Part shown: positions 37,351-50,355 of the stretch, one piece after another | How positions within the stretch are numbered: position 1 is the stretch's first letter | Layout: each line of letters starts with the position of its first letter | Assembly: GCA_004026145.2 (NCBI GenBank) | Contig: CP034977.1 | Coordinates: 2,452,543-2,516,542 of the forward strand | Direction of reading: 5' to 3' | Origin: Takifugu bimaculatus | Lineage: Eukaryota; Chordata; Actinopteri; Tetraodontiformes; Tetraodontidae | DNA: 64,000 nucleotides | The notes under the pieces: model-generated | Told to the model about the DNA's origin: nothing | Seen by the model: the letters and a program-made list of their open reading frames with translations, nothing else | Databases searched by the model: none | Position numbers and translations under genes: made by a program

Positions 37351-38284
37351 CTTTACTGCCACCGTCTGCGTCAGAGTACAAACCACATACTCATTCTTAT
37401 CGTTGCATTGTCTCAATGCAGTAATATGTGATTTACTGTAGCTATTATTCATCTATTCTTTACACGTTGAATTTAATTGTAAAATTATTTAGTGCAGTCT
37501 CCACTAAGACTATTTTCAGGAATATTTTCCCAATTGTACTGAGAGCAATAAATACATTGTGTTTGTCCGAATGCAGTATTTGCATCATGATTCATTAACG
37601 TGATTATATTAAGCAAGTAGATTTTCCCTAACATTGAAATCATGCCTTCCTTTCTCATGTGTTAGAATGGATATCTAAATGATGTCTTCATGTCATCATT
37701 TTCCTATGTGAGGAAGAATTGTTCAGGCGAGCTGCTCTATGGTGGATAGAAAATAGTTGGCCATGTACGTGCCCATACCAACGTGATGCTCTAGCAGTTG
37801 ATTGAATCTCGATTGATATGTCGATCAGTGTCATTTGCAACGTAAAATGGCGACTTACTTCCATCCAGTGGCCATATTGTGGAATTACACCCATGTCACT
37901 CCCCACGAACGCTACTGGCCCTAACACTCTGAAACGGCGAGGGGATAAAAACAAGCGACATCACTCGTGTGCTACTTAAAATAAATAATAATATGCACGA
38001 AAACAATTTCCGGGGTTAGTTATGTGATGGTTCTGTCTCCTACCTTGAGGTATGTACGGGGTATAAATAAATTGCGTGATTTCTTTTGATCTTCTAACAA
38101 GACGATCATTCATGATGGAAGAGGTCACTTGAGCTGCCTTACCTGCAGCTGTGCTTCAATAGTCTTTGGTTTCAATTACCAACACGTGCGACAGGTTTTC
38201 TAATTAATTATTGAGGAAGATGGCGGAGACAACATAATTTCCTTTTATAAACAGATTACCTAGTAACAGATCCATGCATTGACA
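37351..38284. other. AT-rich spacer between divergent rhbdd1 and eml2 promoters
   Basis: About 0.9 kb with no recognised gene or repeat. It separates the TATA-less rhbdd1 promoter from the TATA-bearing candidate eml2 promoter. Confidence 0.5.
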
Positions 38285-38895
38285 TATATAAAAGAGCTTC
38301 CTCTTTGCCTCAAGAACACTATTATATAGAATCGTACATTTATTTTTCTCCGTGGCTATAATGACCACGAGCTGAGGAAGAGACTGTTGCTATAGCAGCA
38401 GTGGTTTGGGGCGTTTGTCAAATTGCGAAAGTCCCATAGAGTGCTACCGGAAGCAGCTTTTAATTTCAAAATTAAAATTTAAAATTGTGAATCAGCCATG
38501 TTCTCCACCTATAACCTCTTCGACGGGACGTCCAGGGTGTCTTCCTGTCCCTCGTACTGTAATTATTGGGGAGCCTGCAGCAGCCTCCACGACCCTGATT
38601 AGAAGTAAGCCGCAGTTATTAGAAATTAAATGACTAAGCAGCGTTGGGATTTTAATTTGAAAATACAAACCGGAACCTAGTTATTACACACAACGAGCAG
38701 CTTGTCGGTGACAGCGAGACAGGAGGTGGAGAGCAGAAGGGAGCTGGCGCAGGTGTAGGTGTGAGTGGACCGTCCATGAATGTTGGGGAGATTGGAAGGG
38801 GTGACAGCGTGAAGAATAGACTGAGAGGGGTGGAAGGAGGACAGAGAAGCCGACAGAGGGGAGACGGATCGGGAATAAACCAAGGAAAAGGAAGG
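38285..38895 (+). promoter_or_regulatory. eml2: Candidate eml2 promoter P1 and 5' UTR
   Basis: TATATAAAAG at 38285-38294 is the strongest TATA box in the window and lies about 600 nt before the first eml2 ATG, with no obvious splice acceptor between. An in-frame ATG at 38776 could add 40 residues, but the family match starts at 38896. Confidence 0.5.
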
Positions 38896-41800
38896 ATGTC
38901 TGAAAGGGTGGCTTCGTGTGGGAGCCTGTACGACAGCACCAACCTGCTGCTCCAGTACTGCAACAACGGTGAGCATGTTCCACCACCAATAATAATTACA
39001 ACAACAATGTAATCATGAATAAATTAGAACAATAAATACAAATAGAAAATGTTTAATTTGCTTATCCAACTAAATACCCTATAAATCCATAAATAAAGCT
39101 TTAATCAATGTAAAGACTTGTACAGTCGCACAGTTGTATTTCATCTTCTGACATTACGGCAAATTCTGAGACACTGAGTTTTAGTTTTGTGTTACAGTTA
39201 TGATGAGTTAAAGACGAAATCAGGGCATGGCTGTTGTTGATCAGTCATGATTTAAGTTCCGAAACTGATCTAAAGCCTTGGAATTTTACACAGGTCATTG
39301 ATTGATAACATTGATATAAACATCCCTTTTGTCTGTTTCTGTCTTTTTCCTCCTTGCAAATAAAATGCAAATCCCGCTGCTGCTGTTAAACGTAACCTTC
39401 ACCTACAGTGACAAAGGAAACTGGTGACCGATGCATAAAATGCAAATACTTCAGATTGAGTAATGGAGTTGATGCCCCTTCAGCTAATTTGGAGTCTCAT
39501 TACTGAAATGTATGTTGTAAGCTGCTGAAGTCTGAGCTCGCTGTGGGTGAACGTTAAACTTCCCAAACAGCCATATTGATCGGCAGGTGCAGGCACAGCG
39601 AGGGGTCATGTGTGTCGGAGCAGTCTCTGTGTTCATTACCCAAGACGAAAAAAGTGATGGTGTCATTCAGAATACCAGGGCTTCTGCTGAATGTAATGCT
39701 CTCTCTTAAGATTTATAGATTTTCCATAGATCAAGTCACAAATCTACTGTGAATTTACGCTTTAAAGGACGAGACATGACTGAGCCGTACTGCACAGTGA
39801 GCATTAGTGGTACTAATTCCTGTTGAAAATAGATCCATGTGAACCAAAACTGAGGATACAGCTCCCAGTTAATCGAATAATGTGGAAATGTAATGGCCTT
39901 TCATGTTGAGTGTAAGTGTGGATGTGAGGATGACCTCATCTGTGAGTGCAGCATCCTTCTCTTCGAGGATTCATCTTTCCTCCTCAGCCATCTGTCGTCC
40001 TCTGGTAAAGTGAGATCCTCTACAACTGCATCAGGCTGGATCTGCTCCCTGCTCTTTTCCCAATGAGCCTTTCAGATATTATTTTCAATCGCAGTTGCAT
40101 CTGAAGCCATGAACTGAGGGAGTCTGATGTCAGCAGCTTTTCCCTCACAGTTATACTGCGGTGAACTTTGACCTTCTAAGAAGATGATGTCATAGTTCCA
40201 AGCTATTTAATTAACTGAAGGATTGTAAAATGATAGGATATTTTGGTATGTAAACCTGGTTTAGGCTAATTGGTGGCTGGATTGTGCAGAACTGCTATAG
40301 AAACAGAATTCACAAATATTTAAAGGTCAAAATTTATTATTTGTTTATTTATTTAAAAGCCTTTCTAACCTCTCACCCAGCGCACTTAAATGAAAAAAAA
40401 AACCTGTCTGCTTTGGTGTCGGAACGCCGCTTTGAAATGTTTTTTCATGTTCTCCGGTGTACCCTTATTTTCTTGTTTGATTTTAAAAGGTCAGTCATTC
40501 CTAAAAACAGAAGGTTGCTCAAGCTTGGGTGGAGTTGCAGCAGTGGAATACTACACACATAATGCTGTATTGAATATCTTTGGCAGGGGAAGAGCATGCG
40601 TGGGATTGGCTGAATATAAACCACTGTTGCAGTGGTTTGAGGTCGTGAACCAACAAGTCTCCCAGTGCAGGAGCCCTGGTGCACTTTGCTTTGTGTGCTG
40701 AATGTAGTTGACAGTAAATTGCATTAAGAAGTGTCAAACTACCCAGAAACAAGTTCTCATATCTTCATCTTCTACATGAGGAATTAAAGTTTTTGTTATG
40801 CAAAACTGTGGAGAGACAAGAAAGGGAATGCAGTGCTGCATCTCTTCCTGGTGGTGCCTGGCTGTACAGATGTTTGTGTGTGCATGCTTTTGGCTCCCAG
40901 CCACACTCCACCCCTTCAACTAACAGAAGCCAGAAGGACGGATGGCGAGTGGAGGGGCGGGGAATAAAAGGAGGAGGAGGGAGTGGTCCAGGAAGCCAGG
41001 GAGGGAGAATGGTGGGATGAGGACGAGGGTGTGGTTTAAGGTTGGAGATGAGTTTGCAAATGTGCGTAAAAGAGCGACCCAGCACTGGTGCAGAGTTGCG
41101 GAGCAAGAGGGGAGGGAGAGAGAGCCCCTCTGGTGGAGGTGGAGTGGCAGAAAAGTGAAGAGCCTGACGGTGCTGCTCTGCTCAGTGCCCGAGGTTGATT
41201 GACAGGGGGAGTGAGCAGGGACTGGACATAGCATGATGGCAGGTAGGTGAGCGGGGTTAACCACATCATGAATATTTCAGCAGCCTTCAGATTATTATTG
41301 CCCTGCATCGACCCTCATCCCTCTCTATCTCTCTGCCTTTCCTCAACCCTGTATTTTCCATCTGTCCATTCCTGTCCTCTGTCAACTCTTTTGCTCCTGC
41401 CCCCCCCCGTCCACCCTGCTCTTGCTAACCACTTCCTCTGTCTTTTGTTGCGAGCATGTCAGTATTAGCTTCATTTCAGTGGTACAAATGTCACGTTAAA
41501 CTGATGCTGTCTAAGCAGAGAAATACATTACTGCTGAGTGTGTGTGCCTGCGTGTGTGTGTGTGTGTGTGTGTGTCAGATTGATAGGGAGAGAGGGAATT
41601 CAAGGGCATATTGGAGAGCAAAGGGCTCTGCAGTGCTTTAAACAGGTGGCTGGAGAAGAGATGAAGGTGAACTCTGCATATCTCGGCAACATTCACTCTT
41701 CGTCTCTTTAATGCTCTCCTCCCGTGCGGGCCTGATGTCCATGTAGCAAACATCTGTAACATCACTTCACATCTGGCCAGCACATGATCAGATTATGTGG

Positions 41801-44800
41801 AATTTGTTTTTGGCATATGTGCAAACCTGATGGCATCATTACAGCACTGCTCTGCACTACCACCTTCATTTGTAATTATTACTAAGTGCATTTATAATCA
41901 CCCCCTCCCCCCCAAAAATAGTCTAGATGTTGAAAGCTTTTGCCATTTATGTGTCTAATTTTACAAACCTGATTGAAGAAAATCCCAAATGAATCTGTTT
42001 TCAGTGACCAATAACTTTTATTGAACAGGTGCTCCACATTTCCAATTGAAGAACATTAGTAAAGAGACTAGTTGGATTAGGTAAAACTATCTGATCTGTG
42101 ATCTCAGGGTCATTTAACTTGGATTCTAATTACAAACGCTGTTGTTCAGATATCCGCCTCCGCCACATTTCAATTTCTGTTTCAATTATTGAGCCCGATT
42201 GCCCCAGAAGTTTAGATGGAGTACTTGACAGTAGTTAATTTTAATTCCTCCCATATCTTTCAGTTCCATCTGCTCACTTGCTTCATTCTCCTCCCACCTA
42301 CAGTCTGTTCTCGCAGCATACAAAACTGCTTCTTCTGTGTTCTCTCACTTTATTGCATGGCTTCATAGAGGTTAAAGGATTAGATTGAAACTCTTCTGCT
42401 CCAAATACATCAGCAGAACGTTGATAATATAAAGGGAAAATAAGATGACGGATAATCTGCTTCTCAATCTGACATCAGTCATGCAAATCTCCGTTATGAT
42501 GGATGACTGCAGGCAGGATCTTGATTTTCCCCTGTAACTTCCTCCTCTTCCATTTGACTATAAAATGTGATGTAATTAAGGCCAGTTTATGCACCTCTAT
42601 CCTTCTAAATATCGAATGTGTCTCCCCCCCTTCGCTTGTTTGGGAATTTGCCTAGCGAACCAGACGACAGTCCGCTGAAGCACGAATGACGACCCCCCAT
42701 CGGCGTAGGGAAATCGTTCACGTTGCTGATAAGCATTGCAGAAGCATACGAAGCCCTTTACAGCCCTGCAGCTCAGCTATTCAAATCAAAAAACACTGTA
42801 ACCATGGATGCGGTTACGTGCCAATACATGATATGTAAAGGTGTGGCTTTCGCCTTAGTTTATGTTTATCACAATATAAAAAAACACGATGAAGGGAAAG
42901 ACATTCAGACTGTAGTATAATGTTAAAGTTTTTTCTGGCTATAGCTCTCTCCCCTGATGGACTGGGTCTATGAAAAAAGAGAAGACGCCATGTGAAAATC
43001 TAAAAGCATGTTTGCCGACTCGATCATGTGGCAATCTGGTGACATGGGTCACAAATTAACACAATTGGCATTTTTCCTTCTCCCTTGGGCCTGGGCTGAT
43101 AGTGGAAGCTTAGCTCGCTACACCCAACATGGTTTGTTTCCTGTTGCGACAATGATAATGGAACTAAGCTAGTCATGTCTCAGGGCTGCATCATACCTCG
43201 GACAAAAATGGTTTTTTCGACACCCCTCTCCAGATGACACCGTGTCAGCCAGCAGTAACATGGACATGGAGGACCGGGTCTCCCACCTGGAGCAGAAGCT
43301 GCAGCTTCAGGAAGATGAGATCCAGCTGCTGAAATCAGCTCTGGCTGATGCCCTGCGTCGACTGGGCTACTGCGAGGAGCAGGCCCAGGGGATGCACCCA
43401 GGAGGTGCTGGGAGGAGGCCTCTGGCTGCTGCGGCTCCAGCCCAGCCGACCAAAGGTAACCGAGACGATGCCCTGCACGCCGCTGATGAGTCATCGGTAT
43501 TTCTGCGGAGCTGAATCTGTTTCACAGTTGCGATATTTCAAATAACCACTGAAATGCTGCCCCGTATTATTGATCTGTTAACCGCTCCGACAGTGATTAT
43601 TTGACTTTCAGTGCGTCAGCTCTTGCAAGCGCTTCCCTCCAGGCCTGTGAGCAATGGCTACGTTCAACAGAAGCGCCTCCTCTCCTCCCCCTCCTCCCCG
43701 AGAAAGGAAACGGCACAGTCCATCAAGAGGTAGGAAGTACACAATATGACTTTAAAACTTGAAAATGCAACAGATTCCTTCTCGAATTTCCATTTCAGCA
43801 TTGTTGTTGGAATTGATACACTTGTGTCTGTGTGTCTCTGACGTCTCCTTCAGGAAGAGTATGTCCACGGAGCGCCTCACCCTGGTGAGGAGGGAGATGG
43901 GCGCGGAGAGCCGAAGTCGAACCACCTCCTCCAGCAGCTCCTCTGGAGGTAAAAGGTAACAGCTTCACCAGCTTGATGGTGTAAAGTTTCTCAGTGTGAA
44001 ATCTGTCTCCATAATAAACCTTTTGCATGGCTCATTAAAATGAACATCCCATTAGTCATGTGGGAAAGTTCCAGCTGATTAGTTCCATCCCTTCTTACGC
44101 AGTTAAACAAATATTCCCTCCTTCTCTGCTTGGTTCTCACGTCTTTCTAAATCTGACCACAAACTTTAAGTTCTGTTTATGTGAACGTGACATTCAGGTG
44201 TCTTTCACAAGAGACATGCAGCTTTGATCAGGCTGAGCTTCTTATGTCAGAAGCTTTTCCCCTTTATAGTAACAGCTGAAGCCTCAGATGCTGTAATGGA
44301 CCCAGGAGTTAAAGCACATCAGTCAGTTATGAGGCTTCAGTCAGACTTGACTGTTTTGGACGAGTAGCTGAATTTTTTATGACGTCGATAACCTCCTCTG
44401 GTAGTGTTTCATCATCACCCGTGGCTGTTTTCAGTTCCACAATAAGCACTTCCTGTTTGTTTTTCTTTGGATTTATTTAATATCTGTTTGGGTCGTCAGC
44501 GTTTCTGCTCTCTTTCCTCAGTCTCTCAGCTTTTTGCTGATGGGTCAGGTTTCCTGTGGAGCTGTTTAAAAGGGGGCGTGCTTATTGAGCAGGGAGGGCG
44601 GGTCCGCTCTGGCTGCAGGGTGCCTTCTGATTGGACTGGGCTGGATGGCGGGGCCTCTCCTAGCTGTGCTCAGGCATTGCTGAGTGAATGAGGAAGTCCG
44701 TGTGTTACTGTGGCTGTAGGACAGAACTGAAATCACTCTGACTGCAGACTGTCACGCTAACGGAAACCAAGCTGCCATGTCGAAGTCTTCCAGGTAAAGA

Positions 44801-45472
44801 ACTGCTTTACGATAGGAAAAAACATGTTTGACAGAAAGCAGAGAGAGTAGATAAAAGTATTTAAGGAGAAGCCTTTGGCAGCTTTACTGCTGCAAAACAA
44901 CAGGTATTTTGTGAATGGAAGCTTGTAGCTTGCATGACAACGCAGATCTTAAAATAATGGTGGAATATTGATAAAAACCTTTTGGTGACATTTTGCCATG
45001 CAGTTTCTCAAGGTGTTTTTTTTTTAGTATTGGGGAACATTATTGTGTTCATTATTGTGATCTATTTTTTCACTAAGTTCCAGTAAGTTTGATTAAGGGT
45101 TAATTAAACTGTGAAGTGAAACAGAGAAATACTCCCAGGATTCACCATTTCAGCTTTTCTTTCAGTCAACGCCACCTTTAGGTGTGGCAGCGAGAGAGCC
45201 CGAGGAAATTAGGTTTTACAGAGTTGCCACATAAACTCAAACAGCTTTGAATGGTTGTGCAGAACATGGCAACATGAAAACAACAGAAACTTGAGCCAGT
45301 GCTGTTGGTGGAATATGGATCAGATGACCAGTAACTCAGTAACGTATAATCACAACCTGTGCAATGTAAATTCCTCATTTGTCTCTTAAATGTGATTTAA
45401 AGCATTTTCCAGACTCAGTGATGTGGTCTTCTGGTGCTTGTACACACTTAAAACACGCATATTCTTTAATCT

Positions 45473-45547
<75 letters not shown>

Positions 45548-48500
45548 CCTGAGTGATGGATGAATCTAGGAGGACAGTTGTGTCCTGCTCAGCAGATTTG
45601 TCCAAGAAATACCTCTTCTGTTCAGTCTGATCTGATTGGTTCTGACTGCAGTTACACACTGAAACAAGCAGCTTTAGAGCACCAATATATCTGTACTTTC
45701 ACCTTCACTTCATTTTGTGTACATAAAATAAAAGACTTTATGTTCTTAATGGTTCCCCTGCAGCTCTGCAGCGCTGATGTTTTCACTACTGATTGTGCTC
45801 AGTGTGCAATAACGCTGATTACATCGACCGGCCTTCCTGTTTAAACAAGCAACACACACGCGATGAAGGCTGGAAACGTTGCTACATGCATCAATAAGCT
45901 GTTTGCTGTGCTTCCATTTTCATCAGAAAACAGAATCAGTTTATTAGAGCACGGCTCAAACCATGCAGGTTAGGCTTGGATTATTATTATTTTCTATTTC
46001 TCATTATCACTGCCCCTTATGTAGTTCACATTCTGCCATTTCACACACCTCATTATCACTCAACTCTCTTTCTGGGTTTCTCTGCCACCACAAACCCACT
46101 TCTGATGATATATTATCCAGTTGCTGAATGGACTGTAGATGCTGTGTGAGTTGAGTGTTTCCATTAGCTGACTGACTTTGGTCGTAACGAACCAGGGGAA
46201 TGGACGTTCACCTGACCGCTCGGCCACTTCTGCAGTTCAGGCCGCAAGAAGCCGTCAATCAGTCTGCAGCCTCCATTTTCTCTGCACCTACTTTAGTGTA
46301 ATGAAATAGCAGAACATCCCCTCCTGCATTTTCTCACAAAATGAAAGCTTTTTCTTTTTTTATAGAGGCCATTGTGTTTTCAGGGTTCAGGCATTCACGT
46401 TAACAATAATGAGCTTGGCATGTTAATGGTTGCTCTGCTTCTCCATGGAGACTTGGCTGACCAGCCCTGCAGCCATTCAGGTCTTAGATCCACCGTTATT
46501 TGTCTGGTCAGGCTGCCAGTCATCCTGAATGCAACACACTAATTACTGGCTCTGAATCAATCCTGTTTTCTCATTGGCTGAAACCGCGCTGCGCCTCGTT
46601 ATGCAAGCAGACTAAACACATACACACACAGGCTGTGCGACACAAACAGCCCTTTATGTGGTCGGTTTAAAGAGCTGACACCCAGGCTGGTCGCCTCCGG
46701 CCGCCCAGAGACACAACAGAGCATCTTTCATGTCTGTCCGTTTGCTCTGGAGTCTGTCATCTGTTTTTAAACACGCACACAAAAGGCGCTTTATGGTGTC
46801 TTTTTGACTTTGCTCAAATCCTCTTTTAACCTCTTTAATAATTAGAGGACTTAGCATATGAAAACTGCCTGAACTGAGACAGGTTCACTCAGGTTTCTGC
46901 TAAGTGTAATGGCCTTTTTGTATAAAGTAAATATGCCAAATGCAAATATTTGATTTTCTTATGCAAAAAGGAAACTCAGACAGTCCAATTATGGGTCTTG
47001 TTGCTCAGCAGGTGGCAACAAAACTAAGGCTGCAATTTCCTCTTGTCTTATCAGAGCTAGCATTAAGTGTTGTTTCCAAGGTGACCTGTCAGTTCAGCAG
47101 CTCACCATTCTGATGTGACAGCATCCACATGGGCTGCGGGGGGTTGGCATGCTAGCTGCTCTGCAGGTGGGTGCTGACAGACCGCTGACTCATGAACCCC
47201 TGATGAGACTGTCAGACTTTAATTGACAGGAGTAGTCATGCAGTCTGACAGCTTCTGTGTGACACCATTCCCCCTCCCAATGTTTTTCTCTCACCTCTGC
47301 TCTCTAATCCCTTCGTTACCCTCTCCCATGTGTATTTTACCAGTTGTTAAAACACACTTGAAGACAGAGAGACTACAGGACTTGTCTGTTTGCTCCTGAC
47401 TTGATCAAAGAGGCTCAGCATGTGACTGATGTTTGATAAAGGATCCTGTAAAACACAATCGTGTTTAACTGCATGGTGTCAGACAGCCCTGGATCCTGTA
47501 TAACAGATATCATTGACCTGTACAGGATGCCACCATTGCCGGGCTGTGTACACATCAAAGTCTGCTGTGGTCAATATAGCAATGTATTGTTTGTCTTCTC
47601 AAACTCCTTGAGAAGTTGCTTGAGACAAAATTATAATGCAGGGGCAGTTGACTGTCAACCTCTTTGGCTTCCCCCTGTTGAAGCTACCAGTGTGGCAGTA
47701 GTTCGGCACTGCCACCTTTTGGCCACTCGTATGTAATTTATATGTCATGATATAATTTCCTCCATCTTTTTATTCTTGTTTATAATTTGTACGTGAAAAT
47801 GTCCACATTAACCTGCCCATAACAGTGTGCTTAATCTGCTTTCCATTTCAGCAAATCCAAAGAATGCACCCTCAATGCAGGTGAGGATACACGTTGTTCC
47901 CCAGTGACAATTATTCATCATTAATTAGCTGATTAATTAGCTGCATTGGCATTGAAGAGTGTCCGTTGTGTTAAATGTAATCAATCCAACAGTTTCCTTG
48001 AAGTGTCATTGAAAGTATTGAAACCCCCCTTGAATATTTTAGTCTCAGAATAAAAGATTTAAAGGTTTTATATCTGTTGAATTTCAACCGCATTAAAAAA
48101 ATTTGCGCTATGCATTTTTAATATAAAGTGTTGTTTGTTTGCTTCAGAGGATGCGTATGTGAGGATGTTCCTCCGAGGTCGTCCGGTCACCATGCACATC
48201 CCGGATCAGCAGAAGGAGAGCTACACCCTCGACCACAAGGTGGCGCTACCCAACCACAAACTCAAACTGCAGTGGGTGTATCCTTCAGAGTGAAGAACCG
48301 AACCATTCTGTGATTAATGACGCATCTGTTGCAGTTCCTGTGTGGCTGCCCAGTGTCACGTGTCTCGCTCCTTAATGTAATGACTGCCCAGATATGGCTA
48401 CCGTGGACGGGACTGCCGGTCCAACCTCTACCTCCTGCCCACGGGAGAGATCGTCTACTTCAACGCCTCGGTGGTGGTGCTCTACAATACTGAGGAGGAG

Positions 48501-50315
48501 CAGCAGAGACACTACCTGGGACACAATGATGATGTCAAATGGTGAGGACACACTAACCTGGCAGTGTTAGCTGCATCGTGTACACAGACAATCCAGAGGA
48601 AGAGAGCGATACTTCATGTTGCTTTCTGCTTCTCTCGTATATCTCGTTTTTAGCTTCTTGTAGCCAACTGTGTTTATCATTAGTAGGATTTTTGCTGTTG
48701 CTAATGAGCATCACTCGACATCCTGAATAAGTTATGTGAGGGAAGCCACTGGGAGTTAAACAAACTTGACCTCCCCGAGGCATGCTGGGAAAAGTCGTCA
48801 TCTCTACAGGGAAACAATCATATTCTCCTCTCCCACGATGTCATGTTGGGTTCTCACCATATTGCTATGAAATTGGGACAGAAAGCGTGTGTCTCAAAGC
48901 ATTTCACGCGTTCAGTTATAACATTTGGAACCCTTATTACAAATGACTCACCTGGCTGTATAAAAGAGCCAAATTGTTGTTAATACAAATCACACTAAGT
49001 ACTAATTTTCTGTCCTTAGCTTGTGTGTGCATCCAGATATGGTTACCATAGCAACTGGCCAAGTGGCTGGAAACTCTAAAGATGGAAAGGTAACGGTCAA
49101 ACCTAGCCATGCTCCTACAGGCTGCAGGTTTTGGGACACTAGCGTGTGTTGTTTGAACCCTGTGTGTCTGTTTCATTTCTGGACGTTTAGCCCCTCCCTC
49201 CTCATGTTCGCGTTTGGGACTCCGTGACCCTCAACACGCTTCACGTTATCGGGATGGGAGTATTTGACAGAGGGGTCACATGCGTGGCTTTCTCCAAGTC
49301 GGTAAGAAGATCGTCCGTCTGGAGATTTTGAGACGCGAACCTGCTCATAAATAATTGTATTGAACTGGTTCTCGTCCTGTCAGAATGGCGGCACGTTCCT
49401 TTGTGCTGTGGACGATGCCAACGATCACATCCTGTCCGTTTGGAACTGGCAGAAGGAGAAGCAGCTGGCTGAGGTCAAGGTACCCAAAAGATCCATTGTC
49501 CAAATTTGTGTTGGCGCTACAATCCGCCTTTTCTCCTCACGCTTCCCGTCTCTGCAGTGCTCCAATGATTCCGTGCTGGCTGCTGTGTTTCATCCCATGG
49601 ATGACAACCTGATCGTCACCTGTGGAAAATCTCACATCAACTTTTGGACCATAGATTCCAACACCCTCGTAAAGAAGCAGGGCCTGTTTGAGGTAACGAT
49701 AGCTGCTGCAGGCCACGGTGTCGTGGTTTATTTAGGTGCATCAAAGTTGACTTCTGTTCCTGTGTTTCACTCTAGAAACACGAGAAGCCAAAGTACGTGT
49801 TGTGTGTGGCGTTCGCAGAGAATGGAGACGCCATCACAGGAGACTCCAGTGGAAACATCTACATTTGGGCCAAAGGTTGACCTTAAATCAGTCAGATAAT
49901 TCCAACATTTACTTCAGAGGAATTAAAGATTTAATGTCTGTGGCTGACAGGTGGGAATCGAATCAGCCAGCAGGTGTCTGGAGCGCACGAGGGTGGAATT
50001 TTCTCTCTCTGCGTTCTGAAAGACGGCACGTTGATCTCTGGAGGAGGGAAGGACCGCAAGGTGGTGCTGTGGGGCTACGACTACAGAAAACAGACGGACA
50101 TGGAGGTGAAAGCATTGACCTCCGGGTCTGAAAGCCAAGAGAGGAACATCTGGATATTGTTTGTCAGCTGGATGTTTGTGTGTGTACAGGTGGGGGAGTC
50201 ATTCGGTCCAGTACGAACTTTGGCTGAAGGAAAACCAGGAGAGCTCTTCATAGGAACCACCAAGAACGCAATCCTCCGGGCCACATTTCCTGATACCTTA
50301 ACTCCAATTGTACAG

Positions 50316-50355
<40 letters not shown>

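Larger units (their letters stand above)
38969..43233 (+). other. eml2 intron 1
   Basis: Intron of 4.3 kb between the EML1-like first exon and the coiled-coil exon. Besides the candidate alternative promoter/exon at 40953-41242 it holds a GT microsatellite (41552-41575) and a C homopolymer near 41401-41408. No other exon is supported. Confidence 0.6.
43956..47851 (+). other. eml2 intron 4
   Basis: Intron of 3.9 kb between the Ser-rich linker exon and the HELP-side exons. It contains the short-form promoter/exon (44565-44793) and a compound GT microsatellite (45476-45545). Otherwise nothing is recognised. Confidence 0.6.

Noticed and set aside
38776..38895. Upstream in-frame ATG as the eml2 start
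   Set aside because: The extra 40 residues are low complexity and lack family similarity, while MSERVASCGSLYD aligns with the EML1 start. Kept only as an alternative.
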